A stretch of DNA of 9,995 nucleotides from Friedmanniella sp. (GCA_025964935.1 JAOPXW010000305.1:1-9995), one strand, 5' to 3'. Shown: positions 1 through 7,233, counted from the stretch's first letter. A program made the numbers and translations. Notes: generated by a model not told the origin, from the letters alone.

Positions 1-220
1 CCAGGTCGACGGCCTGGATGCGCAGCAGCCGCAGCGCCCCCAGGGGCCGGAACCGCCCGTGCAGGTCGACCGATGGCAGCGGGAAGACCAGGGTGGTCAG
101 CACGGCCACGGCCAGCCCGGTGAGCACCAGGAACAGCGACAGGTGCCCCCACAGCAGCAGCCAGGTGCCGGTGAGCACGACCAGGGCGGTGGGGCGTACG
201 CGACCCCGCAGGGTGCTCAT
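1..220 (-). CDS. mnhE: Na+/H+ antiporter subunit E, N-terminal part (runs off left edge)
   Basis: This is the first 73 codons of MnhE/MrpE, a small membrane subunit of the multisubunit Na+/H+ antiporter. The visible N-terminus has a hydrophobic stretch at about residues 12-47 with the family pattern W-L-L-L-W-G-x-L-S followed by an LTG segment. A post-membrane stretch FPLPSVDLHGRFRPLGALRL resembles the usual FPLP...GR.RP...LRL region of MnhE. The ATG at 220-218 overlaps the mnhD stop in ATGA. A GGTGGG sequence about six bases upstream can serve as ribosome binding site. The family is usually about 160-200 residues long, so more than half lies outside the window. Identification rests on these motifs plus its position after mnhD, and is firm. 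Confidence 0.88.
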   Translation of the reverse strand, partial: MSTLRGRVRPTALVVLTGTWLLLWGHLSLFLVLTGLAVAVLTTLVFPLPSVDLHGRFRPLGALRLLRIQAVDL

Positions 221-1794
221 CGCAGTCCCACCGGGAGGACGGCGCGGACGTAGCGGGCGCCGTCGAGGACGTCGGCGGCGGCCCGGCCGGTGTAGCCGTA
301 GAGCGGACCCGCCACCACCGTCAGCCCGACCCCGAGGGTGACCAGCACGCCCGCGGTCAGCACCAGACCGACCGGCATTCGGCGCGGGGCGACACTCTCC
401 CCGTCGTAGCCGTCCTCGGCCGCGGCCCCCTCGGCCCCCTGCTCGCCGGCGACCATCTCGAGCTCGTCGGTCTCCTCGCTGACCGGCCGCCAGAACGCCC
501 GGTTCCAGACCTTGGCCATGGCGTAGAGGGTCAGCAGGCTGGTGAGCACCCCACCGCCGACCAGCAGGGAGGCGAGGAAGCCGCCGTGCTGGACGCCGGC
601 CTGGAGCAGCCCGACCTTGCCCACGAACCCCGACAGCGGCGGGATGCCGGCCAGGTTCATGGCGGGGACGAAGAACAGCACCCCCAGCACCGGCGAGGCC
701 GCCGCCAGCCCGCCCAGCTTGTTCAGCGACGTGCTGCCGCCCCGGACCTCGATCAGACCGGTGACCAGGAACAGGGTGGTCTGGATCGTGATGTGGTGGA
801 CGATGTAGAAGATGGCCCCGGCGTAGCCCGCCGTGGTGGCCAGCCCCACCCCGAAGATCATGTAGCCGATGTGGCTGACCAGGGTGAAGGACAGCATCCG
901 CTTGATCTCACTCTGCGCGACCGCCCCCAGGATGCCCACCACCATGGTGGCCAGCGCGGCCCACAGCAGCAGCGCGGTGAGGTGCCGGTCGGGAAAGAGC
1001 ACGGTCTGGGTGCGGATGATGGCGTACACCCCGACCTTGGTCAGCAGCCCGGCGAAGACCGCGGTGACCGGCGCGGGCGCGGTCGGGTAGGAGTCGGGCA
1101 GCCAGGCCGACATGGGGAACACGGCCGCCTTGATGGAGAAGACGGTGAGCAGCAGCAGCTGCAGCACGAGCTGGACGTCGCCGGGCAGGTCGGGCAGCCG
1201 CACCGCGAGCTGGGCCATGTTGACCGTGCCGACAGCGGCGTACACCGCGACCAGGGCGATCAGGAAGAGGGTCGAGGAGAGCAGGCTGACCACGACGTAG
1301 GTGCTGCCGGCCCGGACCCGCTCCCGGGTGCCGCCCAGGGTGAGCAGGACGTACGAGGCGAAGAGCAGCATCTCGAAGCCCACGAACAGGTTGAACAGGT
1401 CCCCGGCCAGGAAGGCGTTGGACACGCCGGCCGACAGCACCAGCAGCGTGGGGTGGAAGATCGAGACCGGGGTCTCGCGCTGTCGCTCCGCCTTGTCGGC
1501 GTTGAGGGAGAAGACCAGCACCACCAGGGTGACCGCGCAGGAGACGACCAGCATCAGGACCGACAGCCGGTCGGCGACCAGGGCGATCCCGAGCGGCTGC
1601 GGCCAGGCGCCGACCCAGAGCACGATCGGCCCGCTGCGGTCCACGGCGTACATCAACACCCCGGCCACCACGACGACGGCGGTCATGACGGTGGTGGAGA
1701 CCGCACGCTGCGCGCGCGGGTGGCGGTTCAGGGCGAGGGCGAGGGCCGCCCCGATCAGGGGCAGCAGGACGGGCAGCGGGACCAGGTTGTTCAC
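217..1794 (-). CDS. mnhD: Na+/H+ antiporter subunit D
   Basis: MnhD/MrpD is an antiporter-like membrane subunit homologous to complex I NuoL/M/N and is thought to form one proton path of the Mnh complex. The product is 525 residues, close to the usual size, with about 14 hydrophobic segments. Visible signatures are Glu141 in VGFEMLLFASYVLL, Lys222 in FSIKAAVFPMSAWLP, Lys253 in GLLTKVGVYAIIR, His333-His334 and Lys393 in GFVGKVG. Position 338, which aligns with a channel lysine of MnhA (Lys335), is Gln here. Residues about 437-471 form an acidic hydrophilic loop between late membrane helices. The start is the GTG at 1794-1792. It overlaps the mnhC stop in GTGA, is preceded by GGGGAG at a good spacing, and begins with a proper first membrane helix. 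The frame stays open upstream to about 2415, but that part is a shadow of mnhC. Confidence 0.95.
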   Translation of the reverse strand: MNNLVPLPVLLPLIGAALALALNRHPRAQRAVSTTVMTAVVVVAGVLMYAVDRSGPIVLWVGAWPQPLGIALVADRLSVLMLVVSCAVTLVVLVFSLNADKAERQRETPVSIFHPTLLVLSAGVSNAFLAGDLFNLFVGFEMLLFASYVLLTLGGTRERVRAGSTYVVVSLLSSTLFLIALVAVYAAVGTVNMAQLAVRLPDLPGDVQLVLQLLLLTVFSIKAAVFPMSAWLPDSYPTAPAPVTAVFAGLLTKVGVYAIIRTQTVLFPDRHLTALLLWAALATMVVGILGAVAQSEIKRMLSFTLVSHIGYMIFGVGLATTAGYAGAIFYIVHHITIQTTLFLVTGLIEVRGGSTSLNKLGGLAAASPVLGVLFFVPAMNLAGIPPLSGFVGKVGLLQAGVQHGGFLASLLVGGGVLTSLLTLYAMAKVWNRAFWRPVSEETDELEMVAGEQGAEGAAAEDGYDGESVAPRRMPVGLVLTAGVLVTLGVGLTVVAGPLYGYTGRAAADVLDGARYVRAVLPVGLR

Positions 1795-2330
1795 GCGTCG
1801 GCTCCCCGCTCCGAGCGCGCGTCGGCCCGGGCGCGGGCCCGGGCGTCGGGCTGGACCTGCGGATCCCGGTCGTCGAGCCCGCTGACCCGCGCCCCCTCCT
1901 CGTCCGCGCTGCCACGCCCCACCTCGTCGGGCACCTCGGAGTCGTCGTCGTCGTCGTCCTGACCACGGTCGAGCCCGGCCAGCTCGCGGATGGCGGCGTC
2001 CTCCACGTCGTCGGCGACCTCGTCGTGCCCGTTCAGCTGGAAGCTGCGGTAGGCCAGCGTCAGCAGGTAGGCGGTCACGGCCAGCGTGATGACGATGGCG
2101 GTCAGCACCATGGCCTGCGGGAGCGGGTCGCTCATCTGCCCGGCCGGGGTGACATCGATGATGGGCGCCCCGTTCGCCGGACCGCTGGCGACCAGGAAGA
2201 GCACGCTGACCCCGTTGCTGGCCAGCAGCACCCCGATCAGGATCCGGGTCAGGGAGCGTTCGAGCAGCAGGTACACCCCGGCTCCGACCAGGATCGCGCC
2301 GATCAGCACCAGCGTCAGGTTCGGGCTCAC
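1791..2330 (-). CDS. mnhC: Na+/H+ antiporter subunit C with long charged C-terminal tail
   Basis: MnhC/MrpC is the NuoK-like subunit of the Na+/H+ antiporter. Three membrane helices are visible at about residues 4-24, 28-48 and 72-95, with family-like segments GVYLLLERSLTRILIGVLL and DPLPQAMVLTAIVITLAVTAYLL. The classical protein, as in Bacillus, is about 113 residues. This one has 179 because of a hydrophilic tail from about residue 98, rich in Asp and Glu, with six consecutive Asp at 125-130, ending in an Ala/Arg-rich stretch. The GTG start at 2330-2328 overlaps the end of mnhAB in GTGA and has GGAG eight bases upstream. The tail starts just after the conserved core, so it is probably cytoplasmic and dispensable for transport. 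That is an inference. Confidence 0.94.
   Translation of the reverse strand: MSPNLTLVLIGAILVGAGVYLLLERSLTRILIGVLLASNGVSVLFLVASGPANGAPIIDVTPAGQMSDPLPQAMVLTAIVITLAVTAYLLTLAYRSFQLNGHDEVADDVEDAAIRELAGLDRGQDDDDDDSEVPDEVGRGSADEEGARVSGLDDRDPQVQPDARARARADARSERGADA
1825..1844 (-). repeat. Twin GCCCGGGC palindromes forming a hairpin upstream of mnhD
   Basis: The palindromic octamer GCCCGGGC occurs at 1825-1832 and again at 1837-1844. Each copy is part of a 10-base direct repeat GGCCCGGGCG with a 12-base period. In RNA the two copies can pair as an all-GC 8-bp stem with a 4-base loop. It lies in the 3' end of mnhC, where it encodes part of the Ala/Arg stretch, about 30 bases before the mnhD start. Confidence 0.5.
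1941..1958 (-). repeat. (GAC)6 trinucleotide tract in mnhC
   Basis: Six perfect GTC units on the plus strand, read as GAC on the coding strand, encode six consecutive Asp at residues 125-130 of MnhC. Unit-number changes would keep the frame. Confidence 0.9.
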
Positions 2331-5300
2331 CGGGTTGCTCCGTCGGTCCGGCGGGCCGAGGTGGCCCGGTCCCGCAGGGTGGCGTGGGCGCTGGGCGCCT
2401 TGTCGTCGAGCTCATGCTGGTCGATGCCCGAGCCGAGGCTGCGGGCGAGGTCGAGCATCACCCCGATCACGATGAGGTAGACGCCGATGTCGAAGAAGAC
2501 CGAGGTGACCAGGTGCGGTGAGCCGAGCAGCTCCAGCGTCCCGAACGGGGTGGCCAGCTCCTGCAGCGGACCGGCGGCCAGGCTCACGTCGTAGCTCTGC
2601 AGCACACGGCCACCGAAGGGCAGCGGGGCCAGGGCGCTCAGGGCGCTGATCAGCAGCCCGGCGCCGAGGACCCGGCCGGCGTCGACCGGCGCCGCCTCGT
2701 CGAGCTCGGCCCCGCCGGCCGCCAGGTAGCGGATGACCAGGGCGGTCCCGGCGACCAGGCCGCCGGCGAAGCCGCCGCCCGGAGCGTTGTGCCCGGCGAT
2801 CAGGAGGTAGACCGAGACCACGATCATCACCGGGAACAGGATCCGGGTGACCACCTCGAAGATGATCGAGCGGTGGACCGGGGACAGGGTCTCTGTGCCC
2901 CGGAGCCAGGTCATCCGCCCGGCGGGGGCGGTGTCGGGGTCGCTGCCCGGCCCGGCCGCGTCGCCGTCGTTCGCGCTCGGCCGGGTCGGCGGCTCGGAGC
3001 GGGTCCGGACGAAGATCAGGCTGGCCACGCCGGTCGCCGCCACGACGAGCACGGCGATCTCGCCCATCGTGTCCCAGGCCCGGATGTCGACCAGGATGAT
3101 GTTGACGATGTTGCGGCCGTAGCCGAAGTCGTACGCCGCCTCGGCGTACTGCTCCGACACCGGGGCGGCGGTCCGTGCCCCGGCCGCGACCAGGGCGACG
3201 AGGCCGACCACGACCCCGACGGTCGCGGCCACGACCAGCCGCCACCAGCGGCTGGAGTGCAGCGGTCGGCTGGTGAAGTACTTGGGCAGCTTCCGGGCCA
3301 CGAGCGCGAAGACGACCAGCGTCACCGTCTCGACGAGGGCCTGGGTGAGGGCGAGGTCCGGCGCCCCGTGCAGCAGGAAGAGCATGGCCACGCCGTAGCC
3401 CGTGACCCCGACCAGCATCACCGCACGGAGCCGCCCCCGGGAGGTGGCGGCCCCCAGGGCGCCGACCGCCATCAGGACGCCGACCAGCACCTGGGCCGGG
3501 GTGTCGAAGACCCGGAACGACGCCGGCCAGTGGGTCAGCCGGAGCAGCGCTCCCCCGGGCAGCAGGACGACCACGACGAGGATGGAGCCCAGGTAGAGCG
3601 GCAGCGAGCCCCGCTGCGAGACCGCGGTGACCTCCACCGCCAGCCGGTCGAGCCCTCGCATCAGCCGGTGGTAGGCGTGCTCGGCGTCCACCGAGCGGGG
3701 GAAGGTGGACTGGGCCCGGGCGACGAACATCCGCTGCCAGAACAGCAGCACGCCGGCCGAGACGGCCAGGGCCGACATCCCCAGCGGCACGCTGAGCCCG
3801 TGCCACAGGGCGAGCCCGTGGCTCTCCTCCCCCACGGCGAACGCGGCCACGTAGCCGTGCAGGGCCTCGGTCAGCGGGTGACCGAGGAACCCGCCGACCA
3901 GGCTGAGCGCGGCGAGCAGCACGGGCACCGCGGCGAAGCCCCAGGGGACGCGGTGGCAGGCGGTCGCCGTCCCTTCCTGGCCCTCGGCCCCCTCGGTGTC
4001 GACCGGGGTGAAGTCCGGCTTGGAGGCGAAGGCCCCCCACAGGAACCTCAACGTGTACGCGACGGTCAGGGCCGAGCCGGCCACCAGGGCCAGGGCCAGC
4101 AGCACCGCGGGCAGGACGCGTACGGCGGTGCCGTCCCCGCCGGCGACCAGGTTGGTCAGCCCCTCGAAGGCCGCCTCCTTGGCCACGAACCCGATGGTCG
4201 GGGGCAGGGCGGCCATCGAGGCGCCGGCCACCACCGCAGCCGCTGCGACCACCGGCATGGCCCGCCCTACCCCGGTGAGCTTGCGCAGGTCGCGGGTCCC
4301 GGCGCTGTGGTCGACGATGCCGACGACCAGGAAGAGGGTGGACTTGAACAGCGCGTGCGAGATGACCAGCGCCAGCCCGGCCAGCGCCGCGGACCGGGTG
4401 CCCAGACCCGTGAGGACGACCAGGAACCCGAGCTGGCTGACGGTCCCGTACGCCAGCAGCACCTTGATGTCGTACTGCCGCAGTGCCCGCCAGCCGCCGA
4501 TGATCATGGTCGCCGCACCCAAAGTCAGGGTCAGCGGCCGCCAGGCCGGGGTGGCGGCGAACACGGGGGCCAGCACCGCGACCAGGTAGACCCCGGCCTT
4601 CACCATCGCCGCGGCGTGCAGGTAGGCGCTGACCGGGGTGGGCGCGGCCATCGCGCCGGGCAGCCAGAAGTGGAACGGCACCAGGACCGACTTGGCGAGC
4701 GCACCGACCATCAGCAGCATGACCTCCACCACCACCAGCGGGGAGGAGAGGCCGCCGCCGGCCGCCGCCGCGAGCACGCCGGACAGGCTGAAGGTGTCGT
4801 AGCGGACGCCGAGCAGCACGATCCCGACCAGCATCGCCAGACCACCGAAGGTCGTGACGATCAGGGCGGTCAGGGCGGCCCGACGGTTGGCGGCGAAGGC
4901 CGGGTTGTGTCCCACCAGCAGGTAGGAGAAGACGGTGGTCAACTCCCAGAAGACGTAGAGGGCGATCAGGTCGTCGGAGGTGACCAGCCCGGTCATCGCC
5001 CCGGCGAAGGCCACCAGCACGGCCCCGGTCCGCAGTGGCGGGTCGTCGTCGCCGAAGTAGAAGCGGCAGTAGACCAGCACCAGCGCGCCGACCCCGCTCA
5101 CGATCAGCGTCAGCACCCACTGAAGCAGCCCGACCCGGAAGGAGAGGTTGACGTCGAGGCTGGGGATCCAGGCGAACGACTCCGTGGGCACCGCGCCGGC
5201 GAGCACCGCGCTCCCCTGGGCGATCGCCCAGACCACGGTGGCGGCCGGAGCCAGGGCCAGCAGGTAGAACGCGCGTCCGCGCAGGCCCCGGAGCAGCAGC

Positions 5301-5347
5301 GGCGCGACGAGGGCGACACCGAAGTGCACGGCGATGAGGAAGGTCAC
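2327..5347 (-). CDS. mnhA: Na+/H+ antiporter subunit A fused to subunit B
   Basis: This is the largest Mnh subunit, 1006 residues, joining MnhA and MnhB in one chain. Residues about 65-115 and 120-410 match the proton-antiporter N and M domains of the NuoL/MrpA family: Glu135 in FWELTTVFSYLL, Lys219 with PFHFWLP, His244 in YLHAA, Lys250, Lys335 in HALFKSTLFL and Lys390 in GFVAKEA. Residues about 615-690 are the DUF4040 (MbhD-like) part, with HGAPDLALTQALVE. Residues about 737-780 are the MbhE-like part, with GRNIVNIILVDIRAWDTMGE. A hydrophilic linker at about 781-820 leads to the MnhB domain (about 826-972), with HNAPGGGFAGGL and FFDIGVYLIVIGVMLDL. I chose the GTG at 5347-5345 because the protein then begins at once with the first membrane helix (TFLIAVHFGVALVAPLLL). 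The extension to 5473 lacks homology-like features and would overlap the upstream gene. No good Shine-Dalgarno sequence is visible. A and B fusions are known in actinobacteria and in rhizobial PhaAB. Confidence 0.95.
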   Translation of the reverse strand: MTFLIAVHFGVALVAPLLLRGLRGRAFYLLALAPAATVVWAIAQGSAVLAGAVPTESFAWIPSLDVNLSFRVGLLQWVLTLIVSGVGALVLVYCRFYFGDDDPPLRTGAVLVAFAGAMTGLVTSDDLIALYVFWELTTVFSYLLVGHNPAFAANRRAALTALIVTTFGGLAMLVGIVLLGVRYDTFSLSGVLAAAAGGGLSSPLVVVEVMLLMVGALAKSVLVPFHFWLPGAMAAPTPVSAYLHAAAMVKAGVYLVAVLAPVFAATPAWRPLTLTLGAATMIIGGWRALRQYDIKVLLAYGTVSQLGFLVVLTGLGTRSAALAGLALVISHALFKSTLFLVVGIVDHSAGTRDLRKLTGVGRAMPVVAAAAVVAGASMAALPPTIGFVAKEAAFEGLTNLVAGGDGTAVRVLPAVLLALALVAGSALTVAYTLRFLWGAFASKPDFTPVDTEGAEGQEGTATACHRVPWGFAAVPVLLAALSLVGGFLGHPLTEALHGYVAAFAVGEESHGLALWHGLSVPLGMSALAVSAGVLLFWQRMFVARAQSTFPRSVDAEHAYHRLMRGLDRLAVEVTAVSQRGSLPLYLGSILVVVVLLPGGALLRLTHWPASFRVFDTPAQVLVGVLMAVGALGAATSRGRLRAVMLVGVTGYGVAMLFLLHGAPDLALTQALVETVTLVVFALVARKLPKYFTSRPLHSSRWWRLVVAATVGVVVGLVALVAAGARTAAPVSEQYAEAAYDFGYGRNIVNIILVDIRAWDTMGEIAVLVVAATGVASLIFVRTRSEPPTRPSANDGDAAGPGSDPDTAPAGRMTWLRGTETLSPVHRSIIFEVVTRILFPVMIVVSVYLLIAGHNAPGGGFAGGLVAGTALVIRYLAAGGAELDEAAPVDAGRVLGAGLLISALSALAPLPFGGRVLQSYDVSLAAGPLQELATPFGTLELLGSPHLVTSVFFDIGVYLIVIGVMLDLARSLGSGIDQHELDDKAPSAHATLRDRATSARRTDGATR

Positions 5348-5379
5348 GGGGGCCTGTCGTCGGAACGGGTCGGTCGTTG

Positions 5380-5385
5380 ATCTTA
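5380..5385 (-). promoter_or_regulatory. Candidate -10 element for the mnh operon
   Basis: TAAGAT, read on the minus strand, lies in the 85-bp gap between the oxidoreductase gene and mnhAB, inside the only AT-rich patch of that gap. It would give a leader of about 26 bases before the GTG at 5347. No recognisable -35 hexamer stands at the proper distance (GGTCCG at 17 bp), so this is a suggestion only. Confidence 0.4.
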
Positions 5386-5414
5386 ACCGGGTCCGCTCCC
5401 CTCGGACCGCCGCG

Positions 5415-5427
5415 CCCGGATGCCGGG
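5415..5427 (-). terminator. Small GC hairpin after the oxidoreductase gene
   Basis: CCCGG, a 3-base loop, then CCGGG, starting six bases after the TAG stop of the upstream gene. The stem is only 5 bp and no U-run follows, so it is at best a weak terminator or pause site. Confidence 0.25.
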
Positions 5428-5432
5428 AGCCC

Positions 5433-6686
5433 CTAGCGGACGCCCACCCGGTCCAGCACCACCGAGGCCGCACGGCGCCCCGAGACCAGGGCTCCCTGGA
5501 TCGAAGCGGTGTCGCGGTGGTCCCCGGCGAGGATGATCCCGGTGGCGGTCACGTCTCGCCGCCGGACCCGCAGCGGCGGCGGCAGGGCCGGCAGCGCCGC
5601 CGCGACCACGTGCTGGGTGACGAGCTCCCAGGCACCGGTGTCGACCCCGTAGAGGAGACCGGCCTGGGTGCGGGCGGCCCGCTCGGCCCCCGCGTCGGCC
5701 CCGAGCACGGTGGTGGCGATCAGCGGGCGACCGGCCGGGGCGTACGTCGGCGCCACGGTGGTCATCACGGCCGAGTTGACCACGGGTCCCCGGCGGTCGG
5801 CGTCCAGGTGCAGCATCGGGACCCGGGTCGGGGGCTCGGGGGCGGTGTGCCAGAAGGTGGTGAGGGCCTTCATGGCCGGGCTCGGCTCGCCGGTCAGGTC
5901 CTGCGCGGTGGGCGGGTCGGTGGCCACCACGACGGCCCGGGCGGGGAGCTCCCCGGCCTCGGTCGCGACGGTGGTCGGGCTGACGCCGTGCACGCGGACC
6001 CCGAGCCGTACGGTGCCCGGGGCCAGGTCGGCCGCGATCACCTCGGGGAGCCGGCCCATGCCGAGGGAGGGCACCCCCGGCGAGCCGAGGAGGAAGGACC
6101 GGAGCAGCAGGGCGGCGAAGTTGGCCGAGGTCGACCCCTCGCCCTCGGCCAGGACCCCGGCCAGGAAGGGCTCGACGACCCCTGTCCGCAGCAGTCCGGT
6201 GACCCCCGCCCGGTCCAGCGAGGCGGCCAGGGTGGTGTCGGGCCGGCCGAGGAGGTGGCGTACGGGGAGCAGCGAGGCCGCGGCCCAGCGGGCGAAGCGG
6301 AGCTTGTCGGCCAGGCTGCCGAGCGGCGCGCTCAGGGTGGCGGCCAGCCGGGTCGGCTCCCGCCGGGGGTCGGCCAGGACCAGCCGCCGGGAGCCGTGGG
6401 CGACCACGACCCCGGCCTGGAAGGACCGCAGGTCCAGCTCGTCGAGGTCGAGCACGTGCTGGAGGACCGGGTAGGACGGGTTCAGCAGCTGGAAGCCCCG
6501 GTCGCAGCGGAAGCCGTCGACCAGGTCGGTCCGGACCCGGCCCCCGACGGCGTCGGAGGCCTCCAGGACCACCACGTCCACCCCGGCCCGGGTCAGGCGC
6601 TGGGCACAGGCCAGGCCGGCCAGCCCCGCGCCGACCACCACGACCGGGGCGGCGCTACCGGAGGACATCGGACCGCTGCTCGTCAT
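5433..6686 (-). CDS. FAD-dependent oxidoreductase, amine-oxidase / phytoene-desaturase-like
   Basis: This is a 417-residue soluble flavoprotein. An N-terminal Rossmann dinucleotide-binding motif VVVVGAGLAGLACAQRL (Gly19, Gly21, Gly24) is followed by LEASDAVGGRVRT, where Glu42 should bind the ADP ribose and the GGR at 48-50 is the second family signature. A C-terminal FAD motif GIILAGDHRDTASIQGAL (about 383-400) completes the fold, as in flavin amine oxidases, protoporphyrinogen oxidase and phytoene desaturase relatives. The middle part (about 60-370) sets the substrate, and I do not recognise it. No signal peptide or membrane helix is seen. The ATG at 6686 is 33 bp after ndk. A second ATG seven codons in (6668) is equally possible, and neither has a strong ribosome binding site. 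Cotranscription with ndk is possible, and the next gene downstream is the mnh operon. Confidence 0.85.
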   Translation of the reverse strand: MTSSGPMSSGSAAPVVVVGAGLAGLACAQRLTRAGVDVVVLEASDAVGGRVRTDLVDGFRCDRGFQLLNPSYPVLQHVLDLDELDLRSFQAGVVVAHGSRRLVLADPRREPTRLAATLSAPLGSLADKLRFARWAAASLLPVRHLLGRPDTTLAASLDRAGVTGLLRTGVVEPFLAGVLAEGEGSTSANFAALLLRSFLLGSPGVPSLGMGRLPEVIAADLAPGTVRLGVRVHGVSPTTVATEAGELPARAVVVATDPPTAQDLTGEPSPAMKALTTFWHTAPEPPTRVPMLHLDADRRGPVVNSAVMTTVAPTYAPAGRPLIATTVLGADAGAERAARTQAGLLYGVDTGAWELVTQHVVAAALPALPPPLRVRRRDVTATGIILAGDHRDTASIQGALVSGRRAASVVLDRVGVR

Positions 6687-6719
6687 GGGGACACGCTCTC
6701 ACGGTCCCGCGAGCGAGGC

Positions 6720-7160
6720 CTACGACGCGAGGTGCGGGAACCAGAGCGCGATCTCGCGGGCCGCCGACTCCGGGGAGTCCGAGCCGTGCACCAGGTTCTC
6801 CCGGTTGGACAGCGAGAAGTCGCCCCGGATGGTGCCGGGGGCGGACTTGCGGCCGTCGGTGGCCCCGTTGAGGGCCCGGACCACCTCGATCGCCTCGTCG
6901 CCCTCCAGGATCACGGCCACGGACGGACCGGAGGTGACGAAGGCCCGCAGCGGCGGGTAGAAGGCCCGCTCGACGTGCTCGGCGTAGTGCTGGTCGGCCA
7001 GCTCGCCGCTGACCAGGCGCTGCTCCAGGGCCACGATGGTGAGTCCCTTGGCCTCGAAGCGGCTGAGGACGGCACCGACCAGGCCCCGCCGTACGGCGTC
7101 GGGCTTGATCAGGACGAACGAACGCTGGGTGGGCGCGGGGTCAGGCGTCGCAGAGCTCAT
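6720..7160 (-). CDS. ndk: Nucleoside diphosphate kinase
   Basis: Ndk transfers the gamma phosphate of ATP to nucleoside diphosphates through a phosphohistidine intermediate and balances NTP and dNTP pools in the cytoplasm. The 146-residue product shows LIKPDAV (Lys20-type ATP contact near residue 19), APGTIRGDF (about 107-115) and the active-site NLVHGSDS with catalytic His125. Length is standard apart from about eight extra N-terminal residues rich in Ser, Pro and Ala. The ATG at 7160 is fixed by an in-frame TAG at 7172-7170, with no other start codon between or shortly after. There is no Shine-Dalgarno sequence; see the TAGGGT element just upstream. The gene follows the DUF4233 gene, the usual actinobacterial neighbourhood. 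Confidence 0.98.
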   Translation of the reverse strand: MSSATPDPAPTQRSFVLIKPDAVRRGLVGAVLSRFEAKGLTIVALEQRLVSGELADQHYAEHVERAFYPPLRAFVTSGPSVAVILEGDEAIEVVRALNGATDGRKSAPGTIRGDFSLSNRENLVHGSDSPESAAREIALWFPHLAS

Positions 7161-7166
7161 GGCGCG

Positions 7167-7172
7167 ACCCTA
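7167..7172 (-). promoter_or_regulatory. Predicted leaderless -10 element of ndk
   Basis: TAGGGT, matching TANNNT, is followed by six bases and then the ndk ATG, so the predicted transcription start falls on the A of the ATG. Its first three bases are also an in-frame stop, which prevents an earlier start. No Shine-Dalgarno sequence is present. The -35 region (AGGCGT at 17 bp) does not match a consensus, as is common in actinobacteria. Confidence 0.65.
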
Positions 7173-7188
7173 CCGAATCCGGTCCGGT

Positions 7189-7233
7189 CACGCCTGTCCT
7201 CCGGGCGGGGGTGGATCCGCGCTCGCAGGCGTG
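7189..7233 (-). repeat. 8-bp perfect inverted repeat between the DUF4233 gene and ndk
   Basis: CACGCCTG at 7189-7196 pairs exactly with CAGGCGTG at 7226-7233, across a 29-base GC-rich spacer that contains GGATCC. One arm begins three bases after the DUF4233 stop, and the other lies over the predicted -35 region of ndk. It could act as a long-looped terminator for the folC transcript or as a protein binding site. No U-run follows. Confidence 0.4.

Noticed and set aside
2412..5120. A minus-strand frame of 902 codons inside mnhAB
   Set aside because: Its product is Arg/Gly/Ala-rich with no family motifs, while the overlapping frame encodes an unmistakable MnhA-MnhB protein.
2789..5380. A plus-strand open frame of 863 codons, and similar long ones at 586-1962, 5334-7640 and 7838-9364
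   Set aside because: They lie opposite clear minus-strand genes. Their products are low-complexity, rich in Gly, Gln, Arg, Asp and His without domains, as expected from antisense frames in GC-rich DNA.
5348..5473. N-terminal extension of mnhAB by 42 codons
   Set aside because: It would overlap the upstream oxidoreductase gene, reads as an Arg/Pro-rich sequence without family likeness, and the GTG at 5347 starts directly at the first membrane helix.
6691..6708. Possible GGGAC/GTCCC hairpin between ndk and the oxidoreductase gene
   Set aside because: The stem is only 5 bp with an 11-base loop and no U-run, and it touches the start codon region. It is too weak to call a terminator.
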